Assembly (NCBI GenBank): GCA_910577295.1
Contig: CAJTLS010000001.1
Span: 49,825 to 113,824 of the forward strand
Length of the DNA stretch: 64,000 bases
From: an uncultured Eubacterium sp.
Lineage (GTDB): Bacteria > Bacillota > Clostridia > Lachnospirales > Lachnospiraceae
Reading direction: 5' to 3'
In this document: one piece after another, positions 9,376 through 19,128 of the stretch
Position numbering within the stretch: the stretch's first letter is position 1
How the letters are laid out: each line of letters begins with the position of its first letter
Translations under genes and position numbers: made by a program
Notes under the pieces: generated by a model
What the model was told of the DNA's origin: nothing
What the model saw: the letters and a program-made list of their open reading frames with translations, nothing else
The model's database searches: none

Positions 9376-10407
9376 ATGAGTATGGAAAAAAGGAGTTTCG
9401 GACGTACAAAAGAGGGGACAGAGGTAACGCTTTACACGATTACAAATAAAAACGGCATGAGTGTGAGCGCTATTGATTATGGAGCTAATATCGTAAGTCT
9501 TATTGTGCCGGACAAGAATGGAAAAGCCGCTGATATCGTCTTAGGATTTGACGATGTAGCTGGTTACGAAGAAAACGGCTGTTTCTTCGGGGCGTTTATC
9601 GGCCGCCACGGCAACCGTATCGGACAGGCGAAATTTGAGTTAGATGGGAAGACGTACGAACTGGAGAAAAACGACGGTGAAAACAATCTTCACGGCGGAA
9701 CGCCGGGGTATCATCACGTGATGTATGAGGTATCGGCAACGGACGACAGCGTGACATTTTCCCGCGTGAGTCCCGACATGGAACAGGGATATCCGGGGAA
9801 TCTGGAAATTGCGGTAACTTATGCATTGACGGAGGATAATGCATTAAAGATTTCCTATAAGACAAAATCCGATAAAGATACGCTTTGTAATTTGACAAAT
9901 CACAGCTATTTTAATTTAAAAGGGCACGACGGCGGTACTATTACCGACCACATGGTAACAATTAAGGCGAACTGTTTTACCGGAACGGGCAGCGATTTGA
10001 TTCCGGATGGAAGTCTGGTTGATGTAACCGGCACGCCGATGGATTTCAGAGAGCCGAGAAAGATTGGCGATGATATTGATAGTGATTATGAGCCGATTGT
10101 TCTGGCTGGCGGTTATGACCACAATTTTGTTTTGGATAAGCCGGACGGAGCTTTTGCAAAAGTGTGCGAAGTGACCGAAACTTCCTGCGGACGTACGATG
10201 GAAGTATATACCGATTTGCCGGGGATGCAGTTGTATACCGGTAATTTTATTAACAGGGAAGAGGGAAAGGCCGTTTATACGAAACGCACGGGAATTTGTT
10301 TTGAAACGCAGTTTTTTCCGAATTCTATCAATGTTCCTGAATTTAAGTCCTGCCTGTTAAAGGCGGGAGAGGAATTTAATTCGACAACAATGTACAAATT
10401 TTTGTGA
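9376..10407 (+). CDS. galM: Aldose 1-epimerase (galactose mutarotase)
   Basis: 343 residues, the normal GalM length. It interconverts alpha and beta anomers of aldohexoses. Visible family features are YGANIVSLIVPD, the substrate histidine in NNLHGGTPG, LTNHSYFNLKGH, and the catalytic glutamate in GICFETQFFPNS. GGAGG lies 7 bases upstream of the ATG. It follows the DUF1294 gene by 23 bases and ends the tRNA-synthetase run; there is no galactose operon around it. Confidence 0.94.
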   Translation: MSMEKRSFGRTKEGTEVTLYTITNKNGMSVSAIDYGANIVSLIVPDKNGKAADIVLGFDDVAGYEENGCFFGAFIGRHGNRIGQAKFELDGKTYELEKNDGENNLHGGTPGYHHVMYEVSATDDSVTFSRVSPDMEQGYPGNLEIAVTYALTEDNALKISYKTKSDKDTLCNLTNHSYFNLKGHDGGTITDHMVTIKANCFTGTGSDLIPDGSLVDVTGTPMDFREPRKIGDDIDSDYEPIVLAGGYDHNFVLDKPDGAFAKVCEVTETSCGRTMEVYTDLPGMQLYTGNFINREEGKAVYTKRTGICFETQFFPNSINVPEFKSCLLKAGEEFNSTTMYKFL

Positions 10408-10615
10408 TTGTTTTGCGGCGCCGGAAAACGAATCCGATTTTGATACAGGTTCCTATTTGCCAAAATAATTATGCAAAAACGTCGGCAATTCGCCGTCAGA
10501 AAATAATTTTATTGGGTATATACGGTAATTTGAAAAGAGAAGTATAACAAAACAAGATATCGTTGAATACTATAGGATAATAAGGAGTTGCATAATTTAC
10601 AAAAGGAGATTAAGC

Positions 10616-11062
10616 GTGAAAAGTGTTTTAGGGAAATTTATTCAAAGAGAATTTGGCAGAGACCGATATGCCTGTTATACGGATAAACTGGACAGAAAAG
10701 AAAGTATGGATATCTTCTGTGATATATATGAGAATTTGCGCCATGAAAATTCGGATAAGCTCAATCTTGCACTGAGAGATTTATTGGAGACTGTGCAGGT
10801 GTCTATCCGCATAAGCAAAAACTTCTGGTATATTTCCATAGGATGTTTTGTGACGATAGCTACTTTGCTTTTCCTCGGACTGCCGACTGTCATTTTGTAT
10901 ACGGCGCTTGTGGCAACCGGTTTGTGCTATGTCTATAAAGTTGTGGAATTTATGTGCAATCGTTATTGTGACAGAGATGTAAAAATAGTCCTTATTTATA
11001 AAATTGCGCTATTCCATCTTTTGGAAGAAAGTTGTTTACAAAACGAAGGACATGAGATATAA
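10616..11062 (+). CDS. Uncharacterised two-helix membrane protein
   Basis: 148 residues, GTG start with AAAAGGAG about 9 bases upstream. The N-terminal half is charged (FIQREFGRDRYACYTDKLDR), and two adjacent hydrophobic stretches (about residues 70-90 and 95-110) probably form a membrane hairpin. No known domain is recognised. It stands alone after a 208-base gap in which nothing else is recognised; the thiC promoter overlaps its stop codon. Confidence 0.7.
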   Translation: MKSVLGKFIQREFGRDRYACYTDKLDRKESMDIFCDIYENLRHENSDKLNLALRDLLETVQVSIRISKNFWYISIGCFVTIATLLFLGLPTVILYTALVATGLCYVYKVVEFMCNRYCDRDVKIVLIYKIALFHLLEESCLQNEGHEI

Positions 11063-11063
11063 T
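11035..11063 (+). promoter_or_regulatory. Candidate promoter for thiC
   Basis: TTTACA at 11035-11040 and TATAAT at 11058-11063 are separated by 17 bases, inside the last codons of the preceding gene. Transcription would begin near 11070, just before the hairpin at 11090. Confidence 0.5.
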
Positions 11064-11089
11064 GAAACTATCGACAATGACAAAAATAA

Positions 11090-11127
11090 GAACAAAGGGC
11101 CACATTTTTATATGTGGTCCTTTGTTC
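11090..11127 (+). terminator. Strong hairpin in the thiC leader
   Basis: GAACAAAGGGCCACAT pairs with ATGTGGTCCTTTGTTC around a short A/T loop, a ~16-bp stem. There is no run of T after it, so it is a poor intrinsic terminator; it may end the upstream gene's mRNA or structure the thiC leader. It lacks the conserved TPP-riboswitch (THI-box) bases. Confidence 0.5.
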
Positions 11128-11175
11128 TGAAAATGCGTGACAGGGAAAAGCGTACACGCAGGAATGGAGGATACT

Positions 11176-12483
11176 ATGAGCCGTTATACAACGCAGATGG
11201 ATGCTGCGATAAAAGGGATTATCACGCCGGAGATGGAACAGGTCAGCGCCTATGAGAACATGGACGTGGAACAGTTACGGGAACTGGTGGCAAAAGGCCA
11301 GATTGTGATTCCGGCAAATATCAATCATAAAAGTTTAAAGCCGTATGGGATAGGTACGAAGCTGAAGACGAAAATTAATGTGAATCTGGGAACAAGCCGG
11401 GATTGTCTTGACCTTGATGTGGAAATGCAGAAAGTACAGGCGGCTGTTAATATGGGGGCGGAAGCTATTATGGACTTAAGTTCGTTTGGGGATACGCGCA
11501 AATTCCGCCGCCGGCTGACCGAGGAGTGTTCGGCAGTGATTGGAACGGTGCCGATTTATGATGCCGTCGTTTACTATAACAAGGCGTTAAAGGATATCAC
11601 TTCGGACGAGTGGATGGACGTTGTAAGAATGCATGCGGAAGACGGTGTCGATTTTATGACGATACATTGCGGTATCAACCGCGAGACGGCGCTACGTTTT
11701 AAGGAAAGCAAGCGTCATACAAACATTGTATCCCGCGGCGGCTCGATTATTTTCGCATGGATGGAGCTGACCGGAAATGAAAATCCGTTTTATGAGCGCT
11801 ATGACGAGCTTTTGGATATTTGTGAAAAATACGATGTGACAATCAGTCTGGGGGACGCCTGCCGGCCGGGCAGCCTCGAAGATGCCGGCGATATTTCCCA
11901 GATTTCCGAGTTGGTGGAATTGGGACGGCTGACGCAACGCGCATGGAACCATCGTGTGCAGGTTCTGATTGAGGGGCCGGGACATATGCCGCTCAACCAG
12001 ATTCGCGCCAATATGGAAATTCAACAGACGATATGCAAGGGCGCTCCTTTTTATGTTCTTGGTCCGCTTGTTACTGATGTAGCGCCGGGGTACGACCATA
12101 TTACGAGCGCCATCGGAGGAGCTGTTGCCGCTACTTATGGAGCCTCTTTTCTTTGCTATGTCACACCGGCAGAACATTTGCGCCTGCCGACGTTAGAAGA
12201 TGTAAAAGAGGGGATTATAGCCGCTAAAATTGCCGCTCATGCAGCAGATGTGGCAAAAGGAATTCCAGAAGCGGCGCAATGGGATTATCAGATGAGTGAA
12301 GCGCGCCGTGAACTGGATTGGGAAAAGCAGTTTGAACTGGCGATTGATTCGGAAAAAGCGCGACGCTACCGCTTGGAAAGCAGGCCGGAAAAAGAAGATA
12401 CCTGTACGATGTGCGGTAAAATGTGCGCTGTCCGCAATATTAATAAAATTCTTCGCGGGGAAGACGTTGATATTATGGACTAG
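11176..12483 (+). CDS. thiC: Phosphomethylpyrimidine synthase ThiC
   Basis: 435 residues. ThiC is a radical SAM enzyme that turns aminoimidazole ribotide into HMP-phosphate for thiamine synthesis. Conserved parts seen are GAEAIMDLSSFGD, FMTIHCGI, SRGGSI, EGPGHMPLNQI, YVLGPLVTDVAPGYDHI, and the C-terminal cluster motif CTMCGKMC (CX2CX4C type). The start is set by GGAGG at 11166-11170, 5 bases before this ATG; an in-frame GTG at 11137 has no such site. No other thi gene and no TPP riboswitch adjoin it. Confidence 0.94.
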   Translation: MSRYTTQMDAAIKGIITPEMEQVSAYENMDVEQLRELVAKGQIVIPANINHKSLKPYGIGTKLKTKINVNLGTSRDCLDLDVEMQKVQAAVNMGAEAIMDLSSFGDTRKFRRRLTEECSAVIGTVPIYDAVVYYNKALKDITSDEWMDVVRMHAEDGVDFMTIHCGINRETALRFKESKRHTNIVSRGGSIIFAWMELTGNENPFYERYDELLDICEKYDVTISLGDACRPGSLEDAGDISQISELVELGRLTQRAWNHRVQVLIEGPGHMPLNQIRANMEIQQTICKGAPFYVLGPLVTDVAPGYDHITSAIGGAVAATYGASFLCYVTPAEHLRLPTLEDVKEGIIAAKIAAHAADVAKGIPEAAQWDYQMSEARRELDWEKQFELAIDSEKARRYRLESRPEKEDTCTMCGKMCAVRNINKILRGEDVDIMD

Positions 12484-12505
12484 ACGCCATGTTTGTGAAG
12501 CTGGA

Positions 12506-12874
12506 GCAATCGCTTAATCATTTATTATTTTCAGGGCAGCGGGTATCATGCGGTATCTTATCCGGTATCCACTCCCAACGAAAAATACATTGTTTCTTTT
12601 GTTTACAGAAATCTTTCGCCGCCTCTCGCAAAACTCGCTGTCTGCGTTGTCGTTTTTCCTGACTTTTGCAGCATTGACCGCTACGTAGCGGTCTAGTGCA
12701 AACGGGCTGTCAAAAGTCAGGAAAAAACGACAGCAGACATCTCAGACAATGCTCGGGCGGCGCTCTGTAAACGAAAAGAAATAATAATTTTTCGGGGAGT
12801 GATACAAGGACAACGATACGGTATGATACCCGCGCAGTACACAAATTCGGGGAGAAAAATGATTAAGCGATTGC
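12506..12874. repeat. ~370-bp imperfect palindrome (fold-back element)
   Basis: The outer arms 12506-12523 and 12857-12874 are perfect 18-base complements. Moving inward, GCGGGTATCAT near 12539 matches GATACCCGC near 12826, TTCTTTTGTTTACAG near 12595 matches CTGTAAACGAAAAGAA near 12765, and GTCGTTTTTCCTGACTTTTG near 12649 matches CAAAAGTCAGGAAAAAACGAC near 12711. The centre, 12676-12693, is a perfect 18-base palindrome GACCGCTACGTAGCGGTC. The whole 12484-12957 gap holds no gene; this element fills most of it. It could be a MITE-like fold-back element or a long structured RNA. Confidence 0.85.
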
Positions 12875-12896
12875 CCTATTGTGAAGCATTCTTTAC

Positions 12897-12926
12897 TTGC
12901 ATTCCGCTCTTATTATGGTGTATAAT
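12897..12926 (+). promoter_or_regulatory. Promoter of the large surface protein gene
   Basis: TTGCAT at 12897-12902 and a perfect TATAAT at 12921-12926 are 18 bases apart, directly after the palindrome and about 95 bases upstream of the chosen start at 13021. Confidence 0.6.
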
Positions 12927-13020
12927 GGTATTAATTAACTAAAGGATTCAGGCATAGATGACTTCGCGGGTTTTCTTTATGCCAAATCTATTTCGGAAAA
13001 TTTATCCATGGAGGGATTCT

Positions 13021-16000
13021 ATGAAGCAAAATAAGAAGGGATTAAAGAACCGTATTTTAAAATCTTTGATTGGCATAGGCCGCAAGTGCAAAATTCTGGC
13101 ATATCCGATTACCTTTTTTGTAATTGCGTTTCTTGCTGTTTATCATGCGGTAAGAAAGCTGTTTGTGGAAAGTGAATACCGCAAAGTAAGGACAGGGTTG
13201 TTAGGATTTTTGTGCGCCGCCGTTGTTATCGGGGCCGTAGTCGTCTTGCCTACACTGGCGAATGAGACAGGGGAAGAACCGTCGACGGAAGTTGTGGCAG
13301 AGGATGAATGGGAGCCGACGGAGACGCCGCAGGCAACAGTAGAACCGGTTGAGACAGAAGAGCCGGAGACGCCGGAACCGACAGAAAAAATCGAACAGGA
13401 AGAAAAGGAAGACGAGGAAGACGGAGAAGGACAGGAAGAACAGGAGGAGAAGCCGACGGCAGAAGCGAAAGAAGATGACAGCGACGCCGGACAGGCAACT
13501 GCGACACCGGAAACAGCCGGAGCAAAAAAGGACGACTCTGATGAGGATGCGTCTCCAACGGCAAAAACGGATGAAGAAAAGACTGTTCGCCGGAAAAAGG
13601 CAGTAAAGGCTGTGAAACTGGAGGCGCCTACATATACGGTGGAACAAGACGGAACGGGTGTACATACATATCCGTTAAGCGATACCTTTACGATTAGTAT
13701 TCAAGCATCTGCACCGGAAGGAGCAGGTATTGATTATCAGTGGTATATGAGCAGAACAGCAGGAGGGATTGGTGAGCCGTTAAGCGGCAATGGTGCGCTG
13801 ACAAGATCTTATACGATTCCGAAGAGCATTCATGCCGGCGACTATTATTACTACTGTGTTATCAAGAGTGTAGATAATGATGGTGTGAATTTGGATTCGG
13901 ATGAAGTGCGTACAGGAGACATTATTGTGTCTATCGCAAAAGCAGAACCGGATGTAAGTGATTTTGATATCAGTGCGATTAAAGATGAGTATTATTATAC
14001 GGGAGAGGCGATTGACCCTCCGGTTGTCAGCAAACGCGAAGGTATGGGAAAAGCGTATATTGTAGTAAAAGATGGAACTACGGAGAACAGGCCAAAAGCA
14101 GATAGAGACGAACCTTATTCCATTTATTTGCACGTGAGTGAGGGGGAGAACTACACGGCAAAGACTCTTGATTTAAACAAGACGATGCTTATCCGACGGA
14201 TTCCGGCGCCAAGCAGGCCATATACGATTAAGGGAACAAAAGGCAAAAACGTAAATGGAAAGCAGTGGTATACTTCTGCTGTTTCCCTTGTGCCAGCATC
14301 TGGATATAGTATCAGTACGGCAGAAGATAATTTCCAGAGTGAATTGATTTATTCATCAGATGGAATGAATCAGGGGCCGGAAAAATCTATTGTTTTCCTG
14401 CGGAATAATAGCAATCAGGCAATTACTTCGGCTATTACAGTGACGGAGAAAAGAGACGGTGCGATTAATATTGACACGGTGGCACCGGAAGCTTCTATTT
14501 CTTACGATGAAGCGGGGATAAATGATGGTTTTTCTAAAGATGAGATAGTTTTTCACTTGACCGCTACGGATGCGATGAGCGGATTGGCGAAGCGTTATTA
14601 TTGCAAATCACAGAAAGTGCTTACTGATTCGCAGTTAAAGGGAGCGTCATGGAAAGAGTGGAAAGAGGGAGAAACCGTTACTGCGGATGCAGACGGTCTG
14701 GTTGTACTGTATGCGAAAGTAGAAGATGCAGCGGGCAATATCAGTTATGCGTCGTCTGGAGAGTTGACGATTGACCGCACATTGCCTGTCATAACCTGTA
14801 ATAAGAAACAACTGGGTGATGAGATTACCTATGTTGCAGACAGAAAAAATATTAGTGTCAGCGATACTAATCTGAAACGTGTGACGATTACCCGCAACGG
14901 GGTAGTCAGCGATACAAAATCCGGTGATGATATCGTGAACGGCAGCGTGCAGTTTACACTTCACGGGGCGAATGGCACGGATAGTGAAGTAGTTTATATC
15001 ATTACGGCAGAAGATATTGCCGGAAACCAGAAAGAAACAACGATTACCATGAAAAATCCACTCTTTGATGTCGATGCGCTGGATTTGGATTTTGGCAGCG
15101 AAGAAGATGCGTTGACTTATGGCTATGCGTCGGTTACGCCATTGGAAGCGGTATTGAAAATAAAAGGAACACAGGAAAAAGTGACGGTTGACAGTGTAGA
15201 AATCGAGGCCGGAGACGCCTTTGAAGTAGTGCCGGGGACGATTACCGTCAGACCGAAACAGGGACTTCACACAGGAACACACGAGGCGGTATTACGCGTG
15301 TATTATAATGGTGAAGAGGAATCAACGACAACTTGCCGCTGTTATGTAACCGTAAAACAGGCAAAGATGTTAGTCCGTTATACCGGTCAGGAGGATGTCG
15401 GATATCATACCTATCCGGATTTGGAGGGAACGATTGAATTTTCTCCGTCCGATTTTAAAAACGGTGATACATTGGCAACCTTAAAGGCAGATCCCGGGTT
15501 TGTAATGCCGTCCTTGTATTATCAGGACGAGGAGGGAAATCGTGAGAAATTCACTTCCGATATGCGTGCGATGAAGAGTATGCAGTTAATACCGGGAGAG
15601 GGTCAGGCGACAGATTATGTTTTCGAGTACGCCGCCGGAGACTTGGATGTACAGCGCCATGCCCTTCGTCAGGGGTATGTCATTGTAGGCGACAGGGTCA
15701 ATGGTTATGACTGGTATACTTCGCCGACGGTGGCAATCCGCTCTGCGCAGGGATATTACATCAGCCGGACGGATGATGTAGCTTCTTTTGCCGGCTCTGA
15801 ACAGACGATTACCGTAAATGGCCCTGTGAACGGGGTAACGGAAGAGTTTTATGTAATGAATGCAGACACGGGTGAAATCTCCTCTCTGATGAGGGAAAAT
15901 ATAAAAATTGATTTTACGCCTCCGTATTTCCGTGCGGGCGAGGGCATCACAGTTTCTACCGACTTGTTTAATTCATTTGGTAATACGATTACCTTTGGTG

Positions 16001-18354
16001 TATTCTTCAACGATACAAAGGCGGTCAGCATTAGTGCAACTGATGAAGAGAGTGGGTTGGAGACGATTGAGTATTGTGTTTCTGATCATGCGCTGTCAAA
16101 AGATGATTTGGAGACAGGGGTAGAATGGAAACAGTATGATAACGGCTTTTCGATTTCACCGGAAGAGTATGAGCGGGCGGTTATCTATGCGAAAATAACG
16201 AATCATGCCGGTTTAGTTACATATATTTCATCGAACGGCATGGTATTTGATAACAAACAGCCGGATATAAACAGAGTGGAAAACGGTAAGGAATTCAGCA
16301 TTGTCGACGAACAAGAATACGTTACCGATGAACTGAATCTGAAAGTATCGGATAACAATCTGAAACAGGCGACGCTGTTTGAGGGAACAAATACGGCAGC
16401 TTCAGGAAGCGCGCTGCAAATTACGGACGGGAACGGAACGGCTAAGACGGCGTCGAGAAAGATACCTTGTCCTAAGGCAGGTTCGCAGACTTATACGGTA
16501 GTAGCCAGTGATGAAGCCGGAAATAATGCAGAGAGAGAGTTTACAGTTACAAAACCGGTGTACGATATCACGGCAAATACATTGAAGATTAAATCCGAAG
16601 CTTACGGATATGAATCGGAACCGCAGGTTGAGGTGACATGGGAAAATACGGAGAAAGCCAATGCGAAAGCAACGATTTCAGACGTCATCCTCAGTAACAA
16701 TGGAGACTTCGAAGTAAAACAGACAGAAGATAGTTTCTGGATTGTTGCGAAAAAGGATTTGGCGCATGGCGTATATACGACGGATGTCAAACTGATTTAT
16801 AACGGAGGAAAAGAAGCCGACACAACATGTAGTTTTGCCGTAAATAAAGCGATTCTGACGGCGACATATATGGGAGGCGATTTATACTATCACGAAAAAA
16901 TCACGGCTTCTTCCGTTAAAGTGACTGGCTTTGTAAAGCATAAAGGTGTGTTGGAGACGCCGGAAACAGCGGCCGGTTATCAGGCGCCGGAGGTAGTGGA
17001 AGACGGCATTGCCACAGAGACAAGCGAGTTGACGCCATCAGGAGGAAAGGCGGATAATTATAAGTTTGTTTACAAATCCGGGCTGCTCCTTGTGGAACGT
17101 AGATACGCAACAACAGGAAAAGATGGACAATACGTTATAGACGGTACGGTATCGAATTCGGGCTGGTATACATCAGATATTATTATTCGCCCGAAAGAAG
17201 GGTACGCATTGCTGCTAGATGAGAAAGATACAAAGACACAAGAATCTATTGTGCTGAAAGATGATACGGACAGTGGTGAAAAGAGTTTCTATGTTACTAA
17301 TATTGAAACCGGGGAGATATATTATCAGTCCACTTTCTACTACAAAAAAGATGTTAAAGCGCCGACCATTCAGGGGATAAAGGATGAAGCAACATACGAA
17401 GCCAATACACGAGAGGTAACGGTAGAGGATGACTATCTGACAAGCGTCACGGTCAATGGAGAGGCAAGACCGGTTGAGAATGGAAAAGCGAAATTTACAT
17501 TGGTGGCTGAACAAGAAACAATGGTTTATGTAATAGTGGCAACAGACTGTGCGGGAAATGTAAATGATATGACAGTCGTTATGAATCAGCCGGCAGAACT
17601 TCCGGTTACTCCGGAAGAACCGAAAGATGACAATACCGGAGCCACTCCGGCACCTTCTTCGACACCGGATGCTAACGATACTTATACGGCAAAAGAGGGA
17701 ATCATTAAAAAACTGGTGAAAGTGGTGCAGGGTGCGCCAAACACTTCCCTGACGACGAGTACCAATGAATTGAAAAAGTCTGTTTTAAATGCTGGTGAGC
17801 AGCAGGCAGTAGGTGGAGGAAGTAACGCCAATATCGAACTTCGCATAAAGAACATTGACAGCAGCGTTCCTCAGAGCGATAAGGAAGTTATTATCGCTAA
17901 TCTGGGAGGATATTCCGTTGGCGAGTATTTGGATATTACTCTTTGGAAAAAAGTGGGAAGCAGCAAGGAGAAAAAGGTAAGTTCTACGAATAAACCGATA
18001 TCCATAACAGTAGCTGTACCGGAGAATTTGCAGGATGCTTCGCGCAAATTTGCCGTAATTCGGGTGCATAACGGTTCTGCTTCGATATTGCCGGATTTAG
18101 ACTCGTCAGCGAAAACGGTAACGTTTGCCACGGATAAGTTCTCCACTTATGTATTGGCGTATCGTCAGGAAAGCGTAAGCCGCTCATCGGGCGGATTGTT
18201 AAGCGCAAACGGCGGAAGAGCGGGTACTGCAATGTACTATGATGCGTCTCCGGAGACAGGAGACAGCGTTCCGGTGATACCGGTCAGCATTACGTTTATT
18301 GTATCATTGGCAGGCATTTTTGCCACTCTGTTCATTCGACGGAAAAGTCGGTAA
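13021..18354 (+). CDS. Giant Ig-repeat surface protein with sortase-type tail
   Basis: 1777 residues. Start: GGAGG at 13010-13014 sits 6 bases before this ATG; an in-frame ATG at 12958 has no ribosome binding site. Two hydrophobic segments (about residues 25-44 and 59-80) precede an acidic Thr/Pro/Glu-rich stalk with TETPEPTE motifs. The body holds three diverged repeat blocks, each with a YxI-G-x-WYTS unit (NGKQWYTSA, NGYDWYTSP, NSGWYTSD) followed by ATDxxSGL / AGN-type Ig-like modules. The end has SPETGDS, a hydrophobic helix and RRKSR, a sortase signal resembling the (S/P)PxTG motif used by clostridial sortase B. A class B sortase is at 35115. Expected at the cell wall; ligand unknown. Standing alone after the palindrome. 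Confidence 0.85.
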   Translation: MKQNKKGLKNRILKSLIGIGRKCKILAYPITFFVIAFLAVYHAVRKLFVESEYRKVRTGLLGFLCAAVVIGAVVVLPTLANETGEEPSTEVVAEDEWEPTETPQATVEPVETEEPETPEPTEKIEQEEKEDEEDGEGQEEQEEKPTAEAKEDDSDAGQATATPETAGAKKDDSDEDASPTAKTDEEKTVRRKKAVKAVKLEAPTYTVEQDGTGVHTYPLSDTFTISIQASAPEGAGIDYQWYMSRTAGGIGEPLSGNGALTRSYTIPKSIHAGDYYYYCVIKSVDNDGVNLDSDEVRTGDIIVSIAKAEPDVSDFDISAIKDEYYYTGEAIDPPVVSKREGMGKAYIVVKDGTTENRPKADRDEPYSIYLHVSEGENYTAKTLDLNKTMLIRRIPAPSRPYTIKGTKGKNVNGKQWYTSAVSLVPASGYSISTAEDNFQSELIYSSDGMNQGPEKSIVFLRNNSNQAITSAITVTEKRDGAINIDTVAPEASISYDEAGINDGFSKDEIVFHLTATDAMSGLAKRYYCKSQKVLTDSQLKGASWKEWKEGETVTADADGLVVLYAKVEDAAGNISYASSGELTIDRTLPVITCNKKQLGDEITYVADRKNISVSDTNLKRVTITRNGVVSDTKSGDDIVNGSVQFTLHGANGTDSEVVYIITAEDIAGNQKETTITMKNPLFDVDALDLDFGSEEDALTYGYASVTPLEAVLKIKGTQEKVTVDSVEIEAGDAFEVVPGTITVRPKQGLHTGTHEAVLRVYYNGEEESTTTCRCYVTVKQAKMLVRYTGQEDVGYHTYPDLEGTIEFSPSDFKNGDTLATLKADPGFVMPSLYYQDEEGNREKFTSDMRAMKSMQLIPGEGQATDYVFEYAAGDLDVQRHALRQGYVIVGDRVNGYDWYTSPTVAIRSAQGYYISRTDDVASFAGSEQTITVNGPVNGVTEEFYVMNADTGEISSLMRENIKIDFTPPYFRAGEGITVSTDLFNSFGNTITFGVFFNDTKAVSISATDEESGLETIEYCVSDHALSKDDLETGVEWKQYDNGFSISPEEYERAVIYAKITNHAGLVTYISSNGMVFDNKQPDINRVENGKEFSIVDEQEYVTDELNLKVSDNNLKQATLFEGTNTAASGSALQITDGNGTAKTASRKIPCPKAGSQTYTVVASDEAGNNAEREFTVTKPVYDITANTLKIKSEAYGYESEPQVEVTWENTEKANAKATISDVILSNNGDFEVKQTEDSFWIVAKKDLAHGVYTTDVKLIYNGGKEADTTCSFAVNKAILTATYMGGDLYYHEKITASSVKVTGFVKHKGVLETPETAAGYQAPEVVEDGIATETSELTPSGGKADNYKFVYKSGLLLVERRYATTGKDGQYVIDGTVSNSGWYTSDIIIRPKEGYALLLDEKDTKTQESIVLKDDTDSGEKSFYVTNIETGEIYYQSTFYYKKDVKAPTIQGIKDEATYEANTREVTVEDDYLTSVTVNGEARPVENGKAKFTLVAEQETMVYVIVATDCAGNVNDMTVVMNQPAELPVTPEEPKDDNTGATPAPSSTPDANDTYTAKEGIIKKLVKVVQGAPNTSLTTSTNELKKSVLNAGEQQAVGGGSNANIELRIKNIDSSVPQSDKEVIIANLGGYSVGEYLDITLWKKVGSSKEKKVSSTNKPISITVAVPENLQDASRKFAVIRVHNGSASILPDLDSSAKTVTFATDKFSTYVLAYRQESVSRSSGGLLSANGGRAGTAMYYDASPETGDSVPVIPVSITFIVSLAGIFATLFIRRKSR

Positions 18355-18391
18355 TAAACGTGGCATATTAAAATCAGAATGAGGTAAAACA

Positions 18392-19072
18392 ATGAAGCGT
18401 GTAAGAACAAGGTTAGAGGATAGGAAACTTCCTTCTTATACAAAGGGTGAAGAAATATTTAATATGGTTTCACATATTGTCGGAGGTGCGCTGGCAATAG
18501 CGGCTTTGGTTCTTTGTGTAGTATTTGCCGTGTTGTGCAGTGATGTATGGGGAGTTGTCGGAGCAGCTATTTACGGCGGAACGATGGTGTTATTATATAC
18601 GATGTCAAGTATTTATCACGGTCTGAAACCTGAAATGCCAAAAAAGGTATTTCAGGTAATCGACCATTGTACGATATATTTTCTGATTGCGGGTACTTAT
18701 ACGCCCGTAACGCTGGCAGCTTTGCGCCCCTTGTATCCGGTACAGGCATTTGTTATATTTGGAATCGTATGGGCATGCTGTTTTGTTGCGGCGACGCTGA
18801 CTGCCATTGATTTAAAGAAATACCAGGTTCTTTCGATGATTTGCTATATAGCGATGGGATGGTGTATTGTTTTCTTTATCGGCCCGACCGTACGGGTATT
18901 GGGCGCGGGAGGAACGGTGTTTCTTTTGACAGGCGGTATTGCTTATACGGTAGGAGCCATCCTGTATGGCATCGGAAAGAAGAAAAAATATTTGCATTCT
19001 GTGTTTCATTTGTTTGTACTGGTAGGCAGCATCTTACATTTTTTTATGATTTTGTTTTATGTACTTATGTGA
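18392..19072 (+). CDS. Haemolysin III / PAQR-family membrane protein
   Basis: 226 residues with about seven membrane helices. Family signatures are MSSIYHGL near residue 70, IDHCTIYFLIAGTYTPV, and the C-terminal histidines in HSVFHLFVLVGSILHF. The family (YqfA/TrhA) is named after a Bacillus cereus haemolysin, but most members are thought to be membrane homeostasis or hydrolase-like proteins; haemolysis should not be assumed. It begins 37 bases after the surface protein gene and lies 56 bases before fabV. Confidence 0.9.
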   Translation: MKRVRTRLEDRKLPSYTKGEEIFNMVSHIVGGALAIAALVLCVVFAVLCSDVWGVVGAAIYGGTMVLLYTMSSIYHGLKPEMPKKVFQVIDHCTIYFLIAGTYTPVTLAALRPLYPVQAFVIFGIVWACCFVAATLTAIDLKKYQVLSMICYIAMGWCIVFFIGPTVRVLGAGGTVFLLTGGIAYTVGAILYGIGKKKKYLHSVFHLFVLVGSILHFFMILFYVLM

Positions 19073-19128
19073 AAAATTCGGGTGCAAGAGCCTGAATGGA
19101 AATGATTAGTTATGAAATGGAGGCAGTT

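Noticed and set aside
12506..12874. Insertion sequence remnant with terminal inverted repeats
   Set aside because: No transposase fragment is found in any frame and the complementarity spans the whole element, not only its ends.
12958..13020. N-terminal extension of the surface protein from ATG 12958
   Set aside because: No ribosome binding site before it, whereas GGAGG stands 6 bases before ATG 13021.
13349..13606. Arg/Lys-rich reading frame inside the surface protein
   Set aside because: It is a shadow of the Glu/Pro-rich stalk in another frame, without a ribosome binding site.
18392..19072. Virulence haemolysin
   Set aside because: The PAQR/haemolysin III family name is historical; nothing in the sequence shows haemolytic activity.
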